Part shown: in pieces, positions 31,590-39,744 of the stretch
How the letters are laid out: each line of letters begins with the position of its first letter
Numbering within the stretch: the first letter of the stretch is position 1
Assembly: GCA_905370255.1 (NCBI GenBank)
Contig: CAJPKC010000002.1
Span: 1-64,000 of the forward strand
DNA: 64,000 bases
Direction: 5' to 3'
Origin: Streptococcus oralis
GTDB taxonomy: Bacteria; Bacillota; Bacilli; Lactobacillales; Streptococcaceae
Translations under genes and position numbers: made by a program
The notes under the pieces: model-generated
The model's database searches: none
What the model was told of the DNA's origin: nothing
The model's input: the letters and a program-made list of their open reading frames with translations, nothing else

Positions 31590-32342
31590 CTACTGCTGCC
31601 AAATATTGTATTCTTGTTTAAAGGCGTCTTTGATCTTTTGATCAGCGTCTTTATATGTTGTCTTTTTAACGAGACTTCCTTGAACGACAATTCGACCACG
31701 AGCATAATTATCTGTACATGTGATAAGTGTTACGAGGGGATCGGATTTTGGTCCGGGCTCGTCTAAGACATTTGTTTCGGTTGGTTCAATTCTTCGCACC
31801 GATATGATTGTGTATGTATATACGTAATCTTTGTCGGTCAAATAAATCTGTTGCCCTTCTCGAGCGTGTTCGAGTGGTGAGAATAATAAGCTAGTCGCAC
31901 CCCAAATTCCGAAGACGTGATGGCTTGCAAGACCATAGTTACCTTGACCCATGACTTGGTTTTCTTTTGTAGTTCCTGCGCCGTAGTAGAGACTTTGGTC
32001 GTCAACACCCTTGAAGATTGGCATATTGATTCCTAAATCAGGAATTGCGATACCTGCAATAACAGGGAGATCCTCGGGTGCGGGTGGCGGTGAACTGATA
32101 ACGCGATCGGGGTCAAGAGGTTTGACTTCTTCCCAGTTGTAATTAGCTGGTGCTTCTTCTGCGTTTTTCTTAAGAGTTTCTTTCGGTACGTTTGCTACGA
32201 TTAGTTTATTCGTTCGCGATGCCATTTTTGAATGGGCTATCGGTTTGTTAAACATAAGCGCAAACGCGAGACCGACTGTAAGTGCTAAATTTATGAGGAT
32301 TAAGGCGATAAGTATGAGTCGCCTTGATTTAGATACCGGCAT
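31590..32342 (-). CDS. srtA: Class A sortase
   Basis: The 250-aa protein has an N-terminal membrane anchor (about residues 8-30), the catalytic histidine in LASHHVFG (about 141), cysteine in TLITCTD (about 209) and arginine in ARGRIVV (about 216), which is the class A signature. It would attach LPXTG surface proteins to the wall. The substrate is not in this window. It is the only leftward gene inside the right arm. The -10 TATACT is at 32371-32376 on the minus strand with TGTACA 17 bases upstream. Confidence 0.85.
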   Translation of the reverse strand: MPVSKSRRLILIALILINLALTVGLAFALMFNKPIAHSKMASRTNKLIVANVPKETLKKNAEEAPANYNWEEVKPLDPDRVISSPPPAPEDLPVIAGIAIPDLGINMPIFKGVDDQSLYYGAGTTKENQVMGQGNYGLASHHVFGIWGATSLLFSPLEHAREGQQIYLTDKDYVYTYTIISVRRIEPTETNVLDEPGPKSDPLVTLITCTDNYARGRIVVQGSLVKKTTYKDADQKIKDAFKQEYNIWQQ

Positions 32343-32370
32343 AAAACAATCCTTTCTGTTTGATAAAAAC

Positions 32371-32415
32371 AGTATACCACAAATGGTTGCGTTTGTACAC
32401 CAAATTTGTTATAAT
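32371..32415. promoter_or_regulatory. Overlapping divergent promoters (sortase / 32446 gene)
   Basis: Rightward: TTGCGT 32387-32392, 17 bases, TATAAT 32410-32415 with TGT before it. Leftward: TGTACA 32394-32399, 17 bases, TATACT 32371-32376 with TGG before it. The -35 regions overlap, so the two promoters should compete. Confidence 0.7.
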
Positions 32416-32445
32416 TAATAGAATTTAAACAGAAAGGGCTTTATT

Positions 32446-32961
32446 ATGCGAAAAGAAAATGATGCACGTCTTGCGATACGTGTACCAAAAGAAACGGCTG
32501 AGTTTATTAAATACCAAGCCGGTAAAGAAGGAATCTCGCAAAAAGATTATACGCTTCGTGCGATTAATTTCTATAATGATTTTCAATATATGGCGAAAGA
32601 GGGTTATGCGGACCCATTAGCACAGATGACGGCTATTCGTCATCGTTCGGAGAAGATTAGACAATGGTGTCAAAAACTAGATATCGATATGGCTGATTTC
32701 TATTTTGATGCTCTGAATTTTTATTTGGATGCATTGACTTTATCCGACGGTCAACCTGACACAATGAGTATGGTGACACTTAATACGTTATTGCGTACGA
32801 TTTCTGCTCAGTTGGACTCTGTAGAAACGAAGATTGACACGCAAACAAATATCGCTATTAATGGATTTAGTTCATTTGCACGCATTAGTGCGGGTGCGTC
32901 ATATTTGATTGATGATGTCGATGATGGTGTGTTGCCTGAAACAAAAGTAAATATGAGGTGA
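32446..32961 (+). CDS. Ribbon-helix-helix-like protein, possible relaxosome accessory factor
   Basis: The 171-aa protein begins MRKENDARLAIRVPKETAEF, a strand followed by two helices as in ribbon-helix-helix DNA-binding proteins. The rest is helical with a TLLRTISAQLDSVETKI coiled segment. Its position at the head of the transfer region is like that of MobC-type accessory proteins or transfer-operon repressors. AGAAAGGGC precedes the ATG. The function is inferred from the motif and location. Confidence 0.55.
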   Translation: MRKENDARLAIRVPKETAEFIKYQAGKEGISQKDYTLRAINFYNDFQYMAKEGYADPLAQMTAIRHRSEKIRQWCQKLDIDMADFYFDALNFYLDALTLSDGQPDTMSMVTLNTLLRTISAQLDSVETKIDTQTNIAINGFSSFARISAGASYLIDDVDDGVLPETKVNMR

Positions 32962-32965
32962 TAAA

Positions 32966-34186
32966 ATGAGTTTAGCAACATTAGATGCTATCAATAAAGC
33001 AAAAGAAAAAGCTTTACGTGAAAAACAAGAAGCTGAAAAGAAAGTTTCTGTTGAGCCAAAAGAGGAAGCCGTTGAAAAGAAACCAAGTGTGGTCGTTGAG
33101 AAAAAACCGACGGAGACGGTTGAGGCAAAACCTGTCGAGAAAGCAGTTGTTGAAAAATCTGTAGAAGCTCCGACTGAATCCGCTGAAAAGAAAAATGATG
33201 TGGATTGGGAAAGTAAATACAAAGAACTTGAAGCAAAAATGAAACGTCAAACACAAGCTTCAGCAAAACAGTTGGAAGAAACACAAAAGAAAGCCGCGAC
33301 TCGTGTTCTTGAACAGCAACGAATCAATGAATCACTGACAAAAGAAGTAGATCATTGGAAGAATCAAGTGAAAGAGCGTGATGCATTTGACTTCGGTTCG
33401 AATGATACATTTAATCATCAGTTTAAGTTTGTTGGGGCGAACACCATGTTTGGGAAAAACTGGAAAAATCCATTTAAAAACTTAGATCGCGAAGGCGCTC
33501 GTGTGGATATTCATTTGCGAGCATTGCACCCAGCTTTTGATTTCATTGCTAGTTTAAAAGGACGAGAAGTTCAAATTAGTAAGAATTTCAAGACGAAGAT
33601 TTCTCCTGAGAACTCATTTTATCGAGGAACCGGTGATCAGCCGAATCGACGGGCACTTGTGTATTTCGTTATGATGACTTTCGCCTATCAATTTAACTTG
33701 GATGATCTTGTGAAATATGCTTGGTATTGGGTGAAAGCGGAACACACTGAGTTGGCATCAAAACCAGATGCTATTCGTGAATTAGTGCAAGGTAGTGAAT
33801 CTAACGGATCGAAAGCTTTTGATTTTTATGTGTTAGCCCTTGCGTATCGTGACGTGTGTGAAGAAAAACGACGCTATGAATTAAGTGAAAACGAAATTAG
33901 TACGCAGTTGTATGACCTTCGTGATATGATTGATAAACAAGCTGAATTGTCACGAACTATCCGGGATGGTGTCTTGACAGACGAATTATTGACAGCGCTT
34001 CTTGTAGGTCGTGAATTAGGTATTCACAACCATGCTCTTCGAAGTGGTTTGAAACCGTCTGACTTGAAAGAATATTTGGCTGCACGTGTGCCTGATACCG
34101 AGACGGAAATTGCACGGACAATTATGCATGAAGCTAAGTCTTATGCGTCAGAAGTTGCTCGTCGTGATGCCAAAGCTGGAAAATAA
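32966..34186 (+). CDS. Coiled-coil hypothetical protein, 406 aa
   Basis: The N-terminal 75 residues are lysine/glutamate/valine/proline-rich and low complexity, followed by a coiled coil (about 80-135) and a globular domain (about 140-400) of unknown family. There is no membrane segment. It starts four bases after the preceding gene, so the two are coupled. It may be a cytoplasmic partner in replication or transfer; nothing more specific is visible. Confidence 0.55.
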   Translation: MSLATLDAINKAKEKALREKQEAEKKVSVEPKEEAVEKKPSVVVEKKPTETVEAKPVEKAVVEKSVEAPTESAEKKNDVDWESKYKELEAKMKRQTQASAKQLEETQKKAATRVLEQQRINESLTKEVDHWKNQVKERDAFDFGSNDTFNHQFKFVGANTMFGKNWKNPFKNLDREGARVDIHLRALHPAFDFIASLKGREVQISKNFKTKISPENSFYRGTGDQPNRRALVYFVMMTFAYQFNLDDLVKYAWYWVKAEHTELASKPDAIRELVQGSESNGSKAFDFYVLALAYRDVCEEKRRYELSENEISTQLYDLRDMIDKQAELSRTIRDGVLTDELLTALLVGRELGIHNHALRSGLKPSDLKEYLAARVPDTETEIARTIMHEAKSYASEVARRDAKAGK

Positions 34187-34245
34187 TTGGCACGAATGTT
34201 CGAATTGTGATATAATACAACTAATTAATGTGAAAGGACGATTTG

Positions 34246-36741
34246 ATGTTACTCATTGTTACAGAAAAGCCGAGCGCTTGTAAGAACTTTGCAAAAGCGC
34301 TAGGTGGTAATAAAGGTACGTTTAATGGTCAAGATTACGAATTAATTGCTCTTGCGGGTCATACGATGGAATATGTGGATCCAAAAGACATGGTTTCTAA
34401 AGAGAAATCTGAGCAATATAAATCTTGGGATATTAAATATTTGCCTTGGAATTTGAAAGAAATGACTTTCGACCGTCAGGTCGCTAAGAATAAAGGTAAG
34501 TTGATTGCTAATTTGAAATCAGCAGCGAAACGTGCGGATGCTCTTGTTATCGCAACTGATGTGGATCCGTCAGGTGAGGGTGAATTGATTGCGATGGAAG
34601 CCTTCCAAGAAATTGGTTGGAAGGGTCCAATTAAGCGGATGTATTTCATCGATGAATCGGTTAAGCAAATTCAAAAAGCTTTTAAGTCGATGCGTGATGT
34701 ATCAGATGCTAGTAAAAATGGTGATTATCTGAAAGCAGAAACGCGTTCACGTTGGGATTTTGCGTCTATGCAAATCGTTCGCGCTGCTACAAGTATTGCA
34801 CGACGTTTGAAGATGAAAGTTGTTCTTCGAAATGGACGTTTGAAATCAGTTATTACGCGTCTCGTCTTCATGCAAGAAGAGGCTATTCGGAAATATAAAC
34901 GTAAGCCTTACTATGAAGTTCAATTCAAAGATGATAACGGACATGTTTACAAGCGGAAGTTTAACGAAGGCGATACGTGGCGTTATGATCTCGAGGTAGA
35001 TGTACCGCTAGGCGATTATTCTAAGTCCTCTGTTACGGAAGATGGTCGTACCCGCAAGGAAACGAAACCGCCTAAGTTGCTCGATTTGATGGGTCTTGCT
35101 GCGATTCTCGCACCGCGTGGATTTAATTCGAAGAAAGTCTTGGCTGTTTATCAGAAGATGTATGAGGCGAAGATTGTATCGTATCCTCGTACAGAAGACA
35201 AGGTGATTTCTGTTGAACAATTCAATGATATGTTGCCGTTGATTGACAATATTGCAAAAGTTGTCGGTGTCGATAATGGTTTATTGACGCATAGACAACT
35301 CCGTACGACACACGTTAAAGATGGCGGTAGTCACGGGGCGAATCGTCCTGGTGAAGTTGTTCCGAAATCACTCGACGCTTTATCGGTTTTCGATGATGGA
35401 AGCAAGGGTATTGCCGCAGCTATCTACACGACACTCGCAAAGAACTTCTTAGCAATGTTCGGTGAGAATTATGTCTATGATAGTGTATCAGGGCACGTTG
35501 TAGAACATCCTGATTTTAAAACAACGTTCTCGCTTCCAGTGTCGAGTGGTTGGAAAGCAATCTACACGGATTCCGATAAAGATGATGAAGACGATGATAC
35601 TGCTACAAAGGGTATCGGTACATCTGCTGATCCATTCGTTGCCGAAGGAGCTAATCCGAAACCTGCGACACCTACTATTAAGTGGCTCAAAGCTCAACTT
35701 GAAAAATATGATGTTGGTACAGGGGCAACGCGTACGTCAACAATCGCTGAAATCACAAATGATGTGGCTGAACGTCGCTTGATGGATGAAAAACGTGGTC
35801 GTTTGTCTATGACGCTTGTTGGTAAAGTAAATGCTGTATTATTGAAAGATACATGGATCGCATCACCTGAAATCACACAAGAACTTTTCCAAAATATGGA
35901 AGCTGTCGGTCAATTGCAAAAATCAGTTGATGAAGTTGTAAGCTCTGTAACAAAACTTGTGAAACATGACATCGAAGTTATGGAGAAAAACGAAGCATTA
36001 GCTGGACGGTATATTGAATCCGTTTTAGCTGATGGTGGTGCTGATGCGAAGACTTTTGCGAAGTTGAAAACAAAAGCACCTGTTCCTAAAGTAAAAGGTG
36101 TGTTCCAAGGTAAAGAGGTTGAGTTTTATAATTCGGTTATGGGTGTTTATCAACCGACCGGTGATGAAATGAAGACGGCTCTTAGTGGTGGTGAATTCAC
36201 TGTTAATTTGAAGAATAAAGCTGGAAAACCATATAAAGGTCGGATTGCGTTTGGTTATGACGATAAATATGGTTATGGTTATAAGTATCTTGGCCCCGTT
36301 CAAACAGGTCCTGCGAAAGTTAAGATTCAGTTTGAGGGACAAGAAATCGAAATCAAGCCTGCTTTTGGTTCATACGGATTAAATCAAAGTGAATTAGACG
36401 CATTAAGTCGAAAAGAAGAAGTTCGAATTAATACGAAAACGTCCAAGGGAGACCCTTGGAATCCCTCATTAAAGATTGTTAAAGATCCTAAGTGGGGTTG
36501 GATCGTTACGTTTGTGAAAGCAACGCCAAAAGGGAAACCTGAACGATCTGCTATGAAACCTGAGTTTTCCGGATATAAATTTTCTGAGGAAGAAAAAGAT
36601 CATTTGTACGCTGGCGGATCGACGCCTGTAACATTGAAGTCTGGTAAAAAAGGTTTCGTGAAGTGGGGTCAAACTTCATTCAAAAATAAGGAAGGGAAGA
36701 CGGTCAAGTACTACGGATATTACGTAGACGAGTGGCTGTAA
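34246..36741 (+). CDS. Type IA DNA topoisomerase (TopB/TraE-like)
   Basis: I start at the ATG at 34246 after GAAAGGAC. The 831-aa protein has the Toprim glutamate in LLIVTEKPSA (residue about 7), the metal motif TDVDPSGEGE (about 104-113) and the catalytic tyrosine in VSYPRTED (about 311). After residue about 605 come three roughly 75-residue repeats starting VKGVFQGKEVEF, VKIQFEGQEIEI and MKPEFSGYKF. They end in tyrosine-rich strands and may be DNA-binding. Topoisomerase III homologues are common in Gram-positive transfer regions, where they resolve transferred or replicating DNA. The -10 is TATAAT at 34211-34216. Confidence 0.9.
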   Translation: MLLIVTEKPSACKNFAKALGGNKGTFNGQDYELIALAGHTMEYVDPKDMVSKEKSEQYKSWDIKYLPWNLKEMTFDRQVAKNKGKLIANLKSAAKRADALVIATDVDPSGEGELIAMEAFQEIGWKGPIKRMYFIDESVKQIQKAFKSMRDVSDASKNGDYLKAETRSRWDFASMQIVRAATSIARRLKMKVVLRNGRLKSVITRLVFMQEEAIRKYKRKPYYEVQFKDDNGHVYKRKFNEGDTWRYDLEVDVPLGDYSKSSVTEDGRTRKETKPPKLLDLMGLAAILAPRGFNSKKVLAVYQKMYEAKIVSYPRTEDKVISVEQFNDMLPLIDNIAKVVGVDNGLLTHRQLRTTHVKDGGSHGANRPGEVVPKSLDALSVFDDGSKGIAAAIYTTLAKNFLAMFGENYVYDSVSGHVVEHPDFKTTFSLPVSSGWKAIYTDSDKDDEDDDTATKGIGTSADPFVAEGANPKPATPTIKWLKAQLEKYDVGTGATRTSTIAEITNDVAERRLMDEKRGRLSMTLVGKVNAVLLKDTWIASPEITQELFQNMEAVGQLQKSVDEVVSSVTKLVKHDIEVMEKNEALAGRYIESVLADGGADAKTFAKLKTKAPVPKVKGVFQGKEVEFYNSVMGVYQPTGDEMKTALSGGEFTVNLKNKAGKPYKGRIAFGYDDKYGYGYKYLGPVQTGPAKVKIQFEGQEIEIKPAFGSYGLNQSELDALSRKEEVRINTKTSKGDPWNPSLKIVKDPKWGWIVTFVKATPKGKPERSAMKPEFSGYKFSEEEKDHLYAGGSTPVTLKSGKKGFVKWGQTSFKNKEGKTVKYYGYYVDEWL

Positions 36742-36753
36742 GAAGGTACTAAC

Positions 36754-37680
36754 GTGGCAAAACAAGTGTATAGTATTCCGTTCGATTTGAATAAGACGCA
36801 GATGGACCGTCAGTTCCAGTTGCAGTCTAAGAAAAACGGAATTAAGTTTACGAAAAAGCCGATTACGATGATGACGCTTGTTATCTGGGTTGCGGCGATT
36901 ATGATTTTGATGTATGTTGAGATGAATAGCTTTATTGGACAAGGTTCTATTTTTGGTGGGATTTTGTTTGCTATTGGTTTCATTGCATTTGCTTATTTGA
37001 TGGGTCGACAAGATGAGACACATCGATATGGTTATCAAGTTTTACCGCTTTATATTCAATACGTTTTGAAGAAAGCGCGTGATTTAACATTGATTCGAAA
37101 TACGCCGTTGGCGAAAGCTCGTCGATTTTTCGGTGTGAAATATCTTGAGAAAAAAGGTATTGAGTCGGGTCTCATTCAGATGATTGATAACAGATGGGCT
37201 CGTATTTATCAAGTTGTCGGTAACGCGTCACTTATGTTGTTCGATGAAGATGCGACGCACGTACTAGATAAAACAGCTAAGTTTTATAAGAGTATTCCTG
37301 AGGGCGTGGACGTTATTTTTGATACGGCATCTGAACCGCAACGTGTCGACGAACAACTTGCTGAATGTGAATATCGCAGATCTTTAGTGTATGATGATTT
37401 GCTTGTTGCTTTGTATGATGAGCAAGAGTTTCTTTTAAGGGAAGCTGTTGGTGGTTATAAAGATGAGCATGCGATGATTGTTGAAGACGCTGATAAATCA
37501 GATGAAGGTCATATTGCAATTCACCAATATATGATGTTGATTGCTGATTCAAAACAAGACCTGTATGAAGCAGAATCTTTGGCTTTTGATGATATGAATC
37601 GTTCGGGGTATATGTTTAAATATATTAAACCGCTTGATTATGAAGAAGTTATCAAATACTATAAGAACCTCTATACATAA
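36754..37680 (+). CDS. Membrane protein in VirB3/PrgI position of the transfer cluster
   Basis: Starts with GTG after AGAAGG, 12 bases after the topoisomerase. Two adjacent hydrophobic segments (about residues 38-58 and 66-84) are followed by a large cytoplasmic domain to residue 308. In Gram-positive type IV secretion loci a short two-span VirB3/PrgI-like protein directly precedes VirB4, as here, but this one is longer than usual. The assignment rests on topology and order. Confidence 0.55.
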   Translation: MAKQVYSIPFDLNKTQMDRQFQLQSKKNGIKFTKKPITMMTLVIWVAAIMILMYVEMNSFIGQGSIFGGILFAIGFIAFAYLMGRQDETHRYGYQVLPLYIQYVLKKARDLTLIRNTPLAKARRFFGVKYLEKKGIESGLIQMIDNRWARIYQVVGNASLMLFDEDATHVLDKTAKFYKSIPEGVDVIFDTASEPQRVDEQLAECEYRRSLVYDDLLVALYDEQEFLLREAVGGYKDEHAMIVEDADKSDEGHIAIHQYMMLIADSKQDLYEAESLAFDDMNRSGYMFKYIKPLDYEEVIKYYKNLYT

Positions 37681-37699
37681 AAAAATGAAAATAAAAAAT

Positions 37700-37727
37700 G
37701 GAAAAGTTGTGCGCTTTTCCTTTTTTT
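37700..37727 (+). terminator. Terminator after the VirB3-like gene
   Basis: GGAAAAG/CTTTTCC stem, seven-base loop, seven Ts. A new extended -10 (TATAAT 37732-37737) follows directly, so the VirB4-like gene has its own promoter. Confidence 0.75.
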
Positions 37728-37775
37728 ATGTTATAATGAAGAAGATTAATCTATAAGAAAGGACCTATTTTTAAA

Positions 37776-39743
37776 GTGGCTTTGAAAAAGAAAAAGAAAA
37801 AGCAATCTGTGAAAAAGACTGCTGATAAAAAACCACAAGCGAGTAAAGAAGAGGCTCGTGAAGAAAATAAGTTGATTCGTCAATCTGATTTCTACAGTAG
37901 GATTAAGCCTAAGAATAATTATTATTTCTTTAGTGATTATTTCGTGATCGATAATTCAACATATGGGTCAGTTCTAACGTTATTGCACAATGACGGAGCC
38001 GATAATAAACTTGCCAAGTTCTGGGGAGTTTTGGTTTCGTTGAATAACTGGGCGAACGATGAAGAATTTAAAGATGTTCGAATTCGATTTATTAATCAGG
38101 CGCGTAAGCGTGATGATAACTGGGTTCGAACCAAACAAATCCAATCTGAACGGGTTGTTGTATCAGACCAAGTGGAATCCAGTGGTTTTTCGCGGAGCGA
38201 TAAGGCGACCGTTGGTGATAATGCGGAAGCTCTCGATCGTGTAACGGAAGAAATTCGTACAGGTGCTGCTTATTTAGATGTGCGTATGCATTATTTGATT
38301 AAAGCGCCGTCACTTGATGTATTGGATAAAGCGGTTCGTCGTTTGAATCGTAATCTGCGAGATCATTTTGATACGGTTGTTGCTCGAGCGAAGTCTGGGG
38401 CACAACGTCATGATTTGAATATGTTGCTTCGGTCAACTGTTATGAATGATGAACGGCAATTCGGTTTTACATCGGAAGAGTATGCTGGTTTTTATAATCT
38501 AGTAACACACGGTATCGAAGATTTGACCGGTGAATATGTCGGTCAGATGCGTGGGGATATTAATGCCTCTGCTGTCTTGTTCGATATTGATAAGTATCGA
38601 CATCACGTTGTTGTGGCATCTGCGAGGGAAGCTCGAACGATGTCTTATACACAAGAAGAGTTGTCACCCTATAAACCACTAAAAGGTGCGGATATGTGGG
38701 GTGTCAAGATCGGACAAAATGGATTGATGAATCGACACAGGGTTGTTCATTTCGTATTAAACGGATCTGATATTCAATCGGTGGGTCTTGATTTGTCTCG
38801 ATTGACTGCTGACGTTAATATGAGTAAGGGATCGTTGAACCCGTTCGAAGTATTCGGTGAAAAACACGATGAAATGAACTTGTTCGCGGCTCAAACTGAG
38901 AAGATTATTTTGATGGCTCTTATGATGGTCAGTGGTGATGTGAAAGATGAATCATTGATTCGTACTGAGCTGAATGATCTTTTGGCTGATTTTTACATTG
39001 ACCAAAACATGTGGGTTAAGGATGCGTCTGATGCTGTGAACCGTACACAAGTTAAGTTGGTCGGATTGCCTCACTCTGAATATCCTCGATTGCCTGAATT
39101 CATTGCGTATATCAAACAGGAGTATGAAACACTTGCACAAGGTGAACGTAACGAACCGGCACGCCAAGAACGTCTGAAATTGTTGCACGGTATCTTTAAA
39201 GAGATGCTTGCAAACAACGGTGATATTTTCGATACGATTACGTCTGATCGGATTGATGATGCAGATTATGATTCTCGTGTTATTTACGATTTTTCAGCTC
39301 TACGTACGCGTGGTGATAACGTCGCAATGGCGCAATTCGTAAATGTGTTGTCTTATGCGGTTCGATCTCTTGGTAAAGACGATGTGGTCATTGTTCATGG
39401 AACAGAATTGATCATGGATGTATTGAAACCTTATGTTTCACGTCAGTTTGATGAATTGTTCAATAAGGGTGTTCGTGTTGTTTACTGTTATGGTGATATT
39501 GACGCGGTTCTCGACGATAAAGACTTTAACGATTTGGATGAAGCTGATTATACTTTGTTTGGTCGTATGAGTTTGAACGATATTGATCGCTATCAAGAAA
39601 TTCTAGGTCGAGAAATTCCGAAGAATTTGAATGATTTGATTACGGCCGACAAAGACGAAAGTTGGTATCTGCGACGATCTTTTGAAAACGTGGTGTTCGA
39701 CTGTGACTTAGGGCTCGGCCTTTCTGTAGAAAGCGAGGTCTAA
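37776..39743 (+). CDS. VirB4/TraC-like protein lacking Walker motifs
   Basis: The start is GTG with AGAAAGGACC upstream. After a lysine-rich tail (residues 1-35) the 655-aa protein follows the layout of Gram-positive VirB4 proteins: an N-terminal domain, a DVNMSKGSLNPFEVF segment (about 350-365) that in relatives follows the ATP site, YDFSALRTRGDNVAMAQF (about 506-523) and a C-terminal helical end. I find no GxxxxGK[ST] and no acidic Walker B, only VKIGQNGLMNRH and VVIVHGTEL at those places. It is probably a structural, non-ATPase VirB4 form. Confidence 0.65.
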   Translation: MALKKKKKKQSVKKTADKKPQASKEEAREENKLIRQSDFYSRIKPKNNYYFFSDYFVIDNSTYGSVLTLLHNDGADNKLAKFWGVLVSLNNWANDEEFKDVRIRFINQARKRDDNWVRTKQIQSERVVVSDQVESSGFSRSDKATVGDNAEALDRVTEEIRTGAAYLDVRMHYLIKAPSLDVLDKAVRRLNRNLRDHFDTVVARAKSGAQRHDLNMLLRSTVMNDERQFGFTSEEYAGFYNLVTHGIEDLTGEYVGQMRGDINASAVLFDIDKYRHHVVVASAREARTMSYTQEELSPYKPLKGADMWGVKIGQNGLMNRHRVVHFVLNGSDIQSVGLDLSRLTADVNMSKGSLNPFEVFGEKHDEMNLFAAQTEKIILMALMMVSGDVKDESLIRTELNDLLADFYIDQNMWVKDASDAVNRTQVKLVGLPHSEYPRLPEFIAYIKQEYETLAQGERNEPARQERLKLLHGIFKEMLANNGDIFDTITSDRIDDADYDSRVIYDFSALRTRGDNVAMAQFVNVLSYAVRSLGKDDVVIVHGTELIMDVLKPYVSRQFDELFNKGVRVVYCYGDIDAVLDDKDFNDLDEADYTLFGRMSLNDIDRYQEILGREIPKNLNDLITADKDESWYLRRSFENVVFDCDLGLGLSVESEV

Positions 39744-39744
39744 T

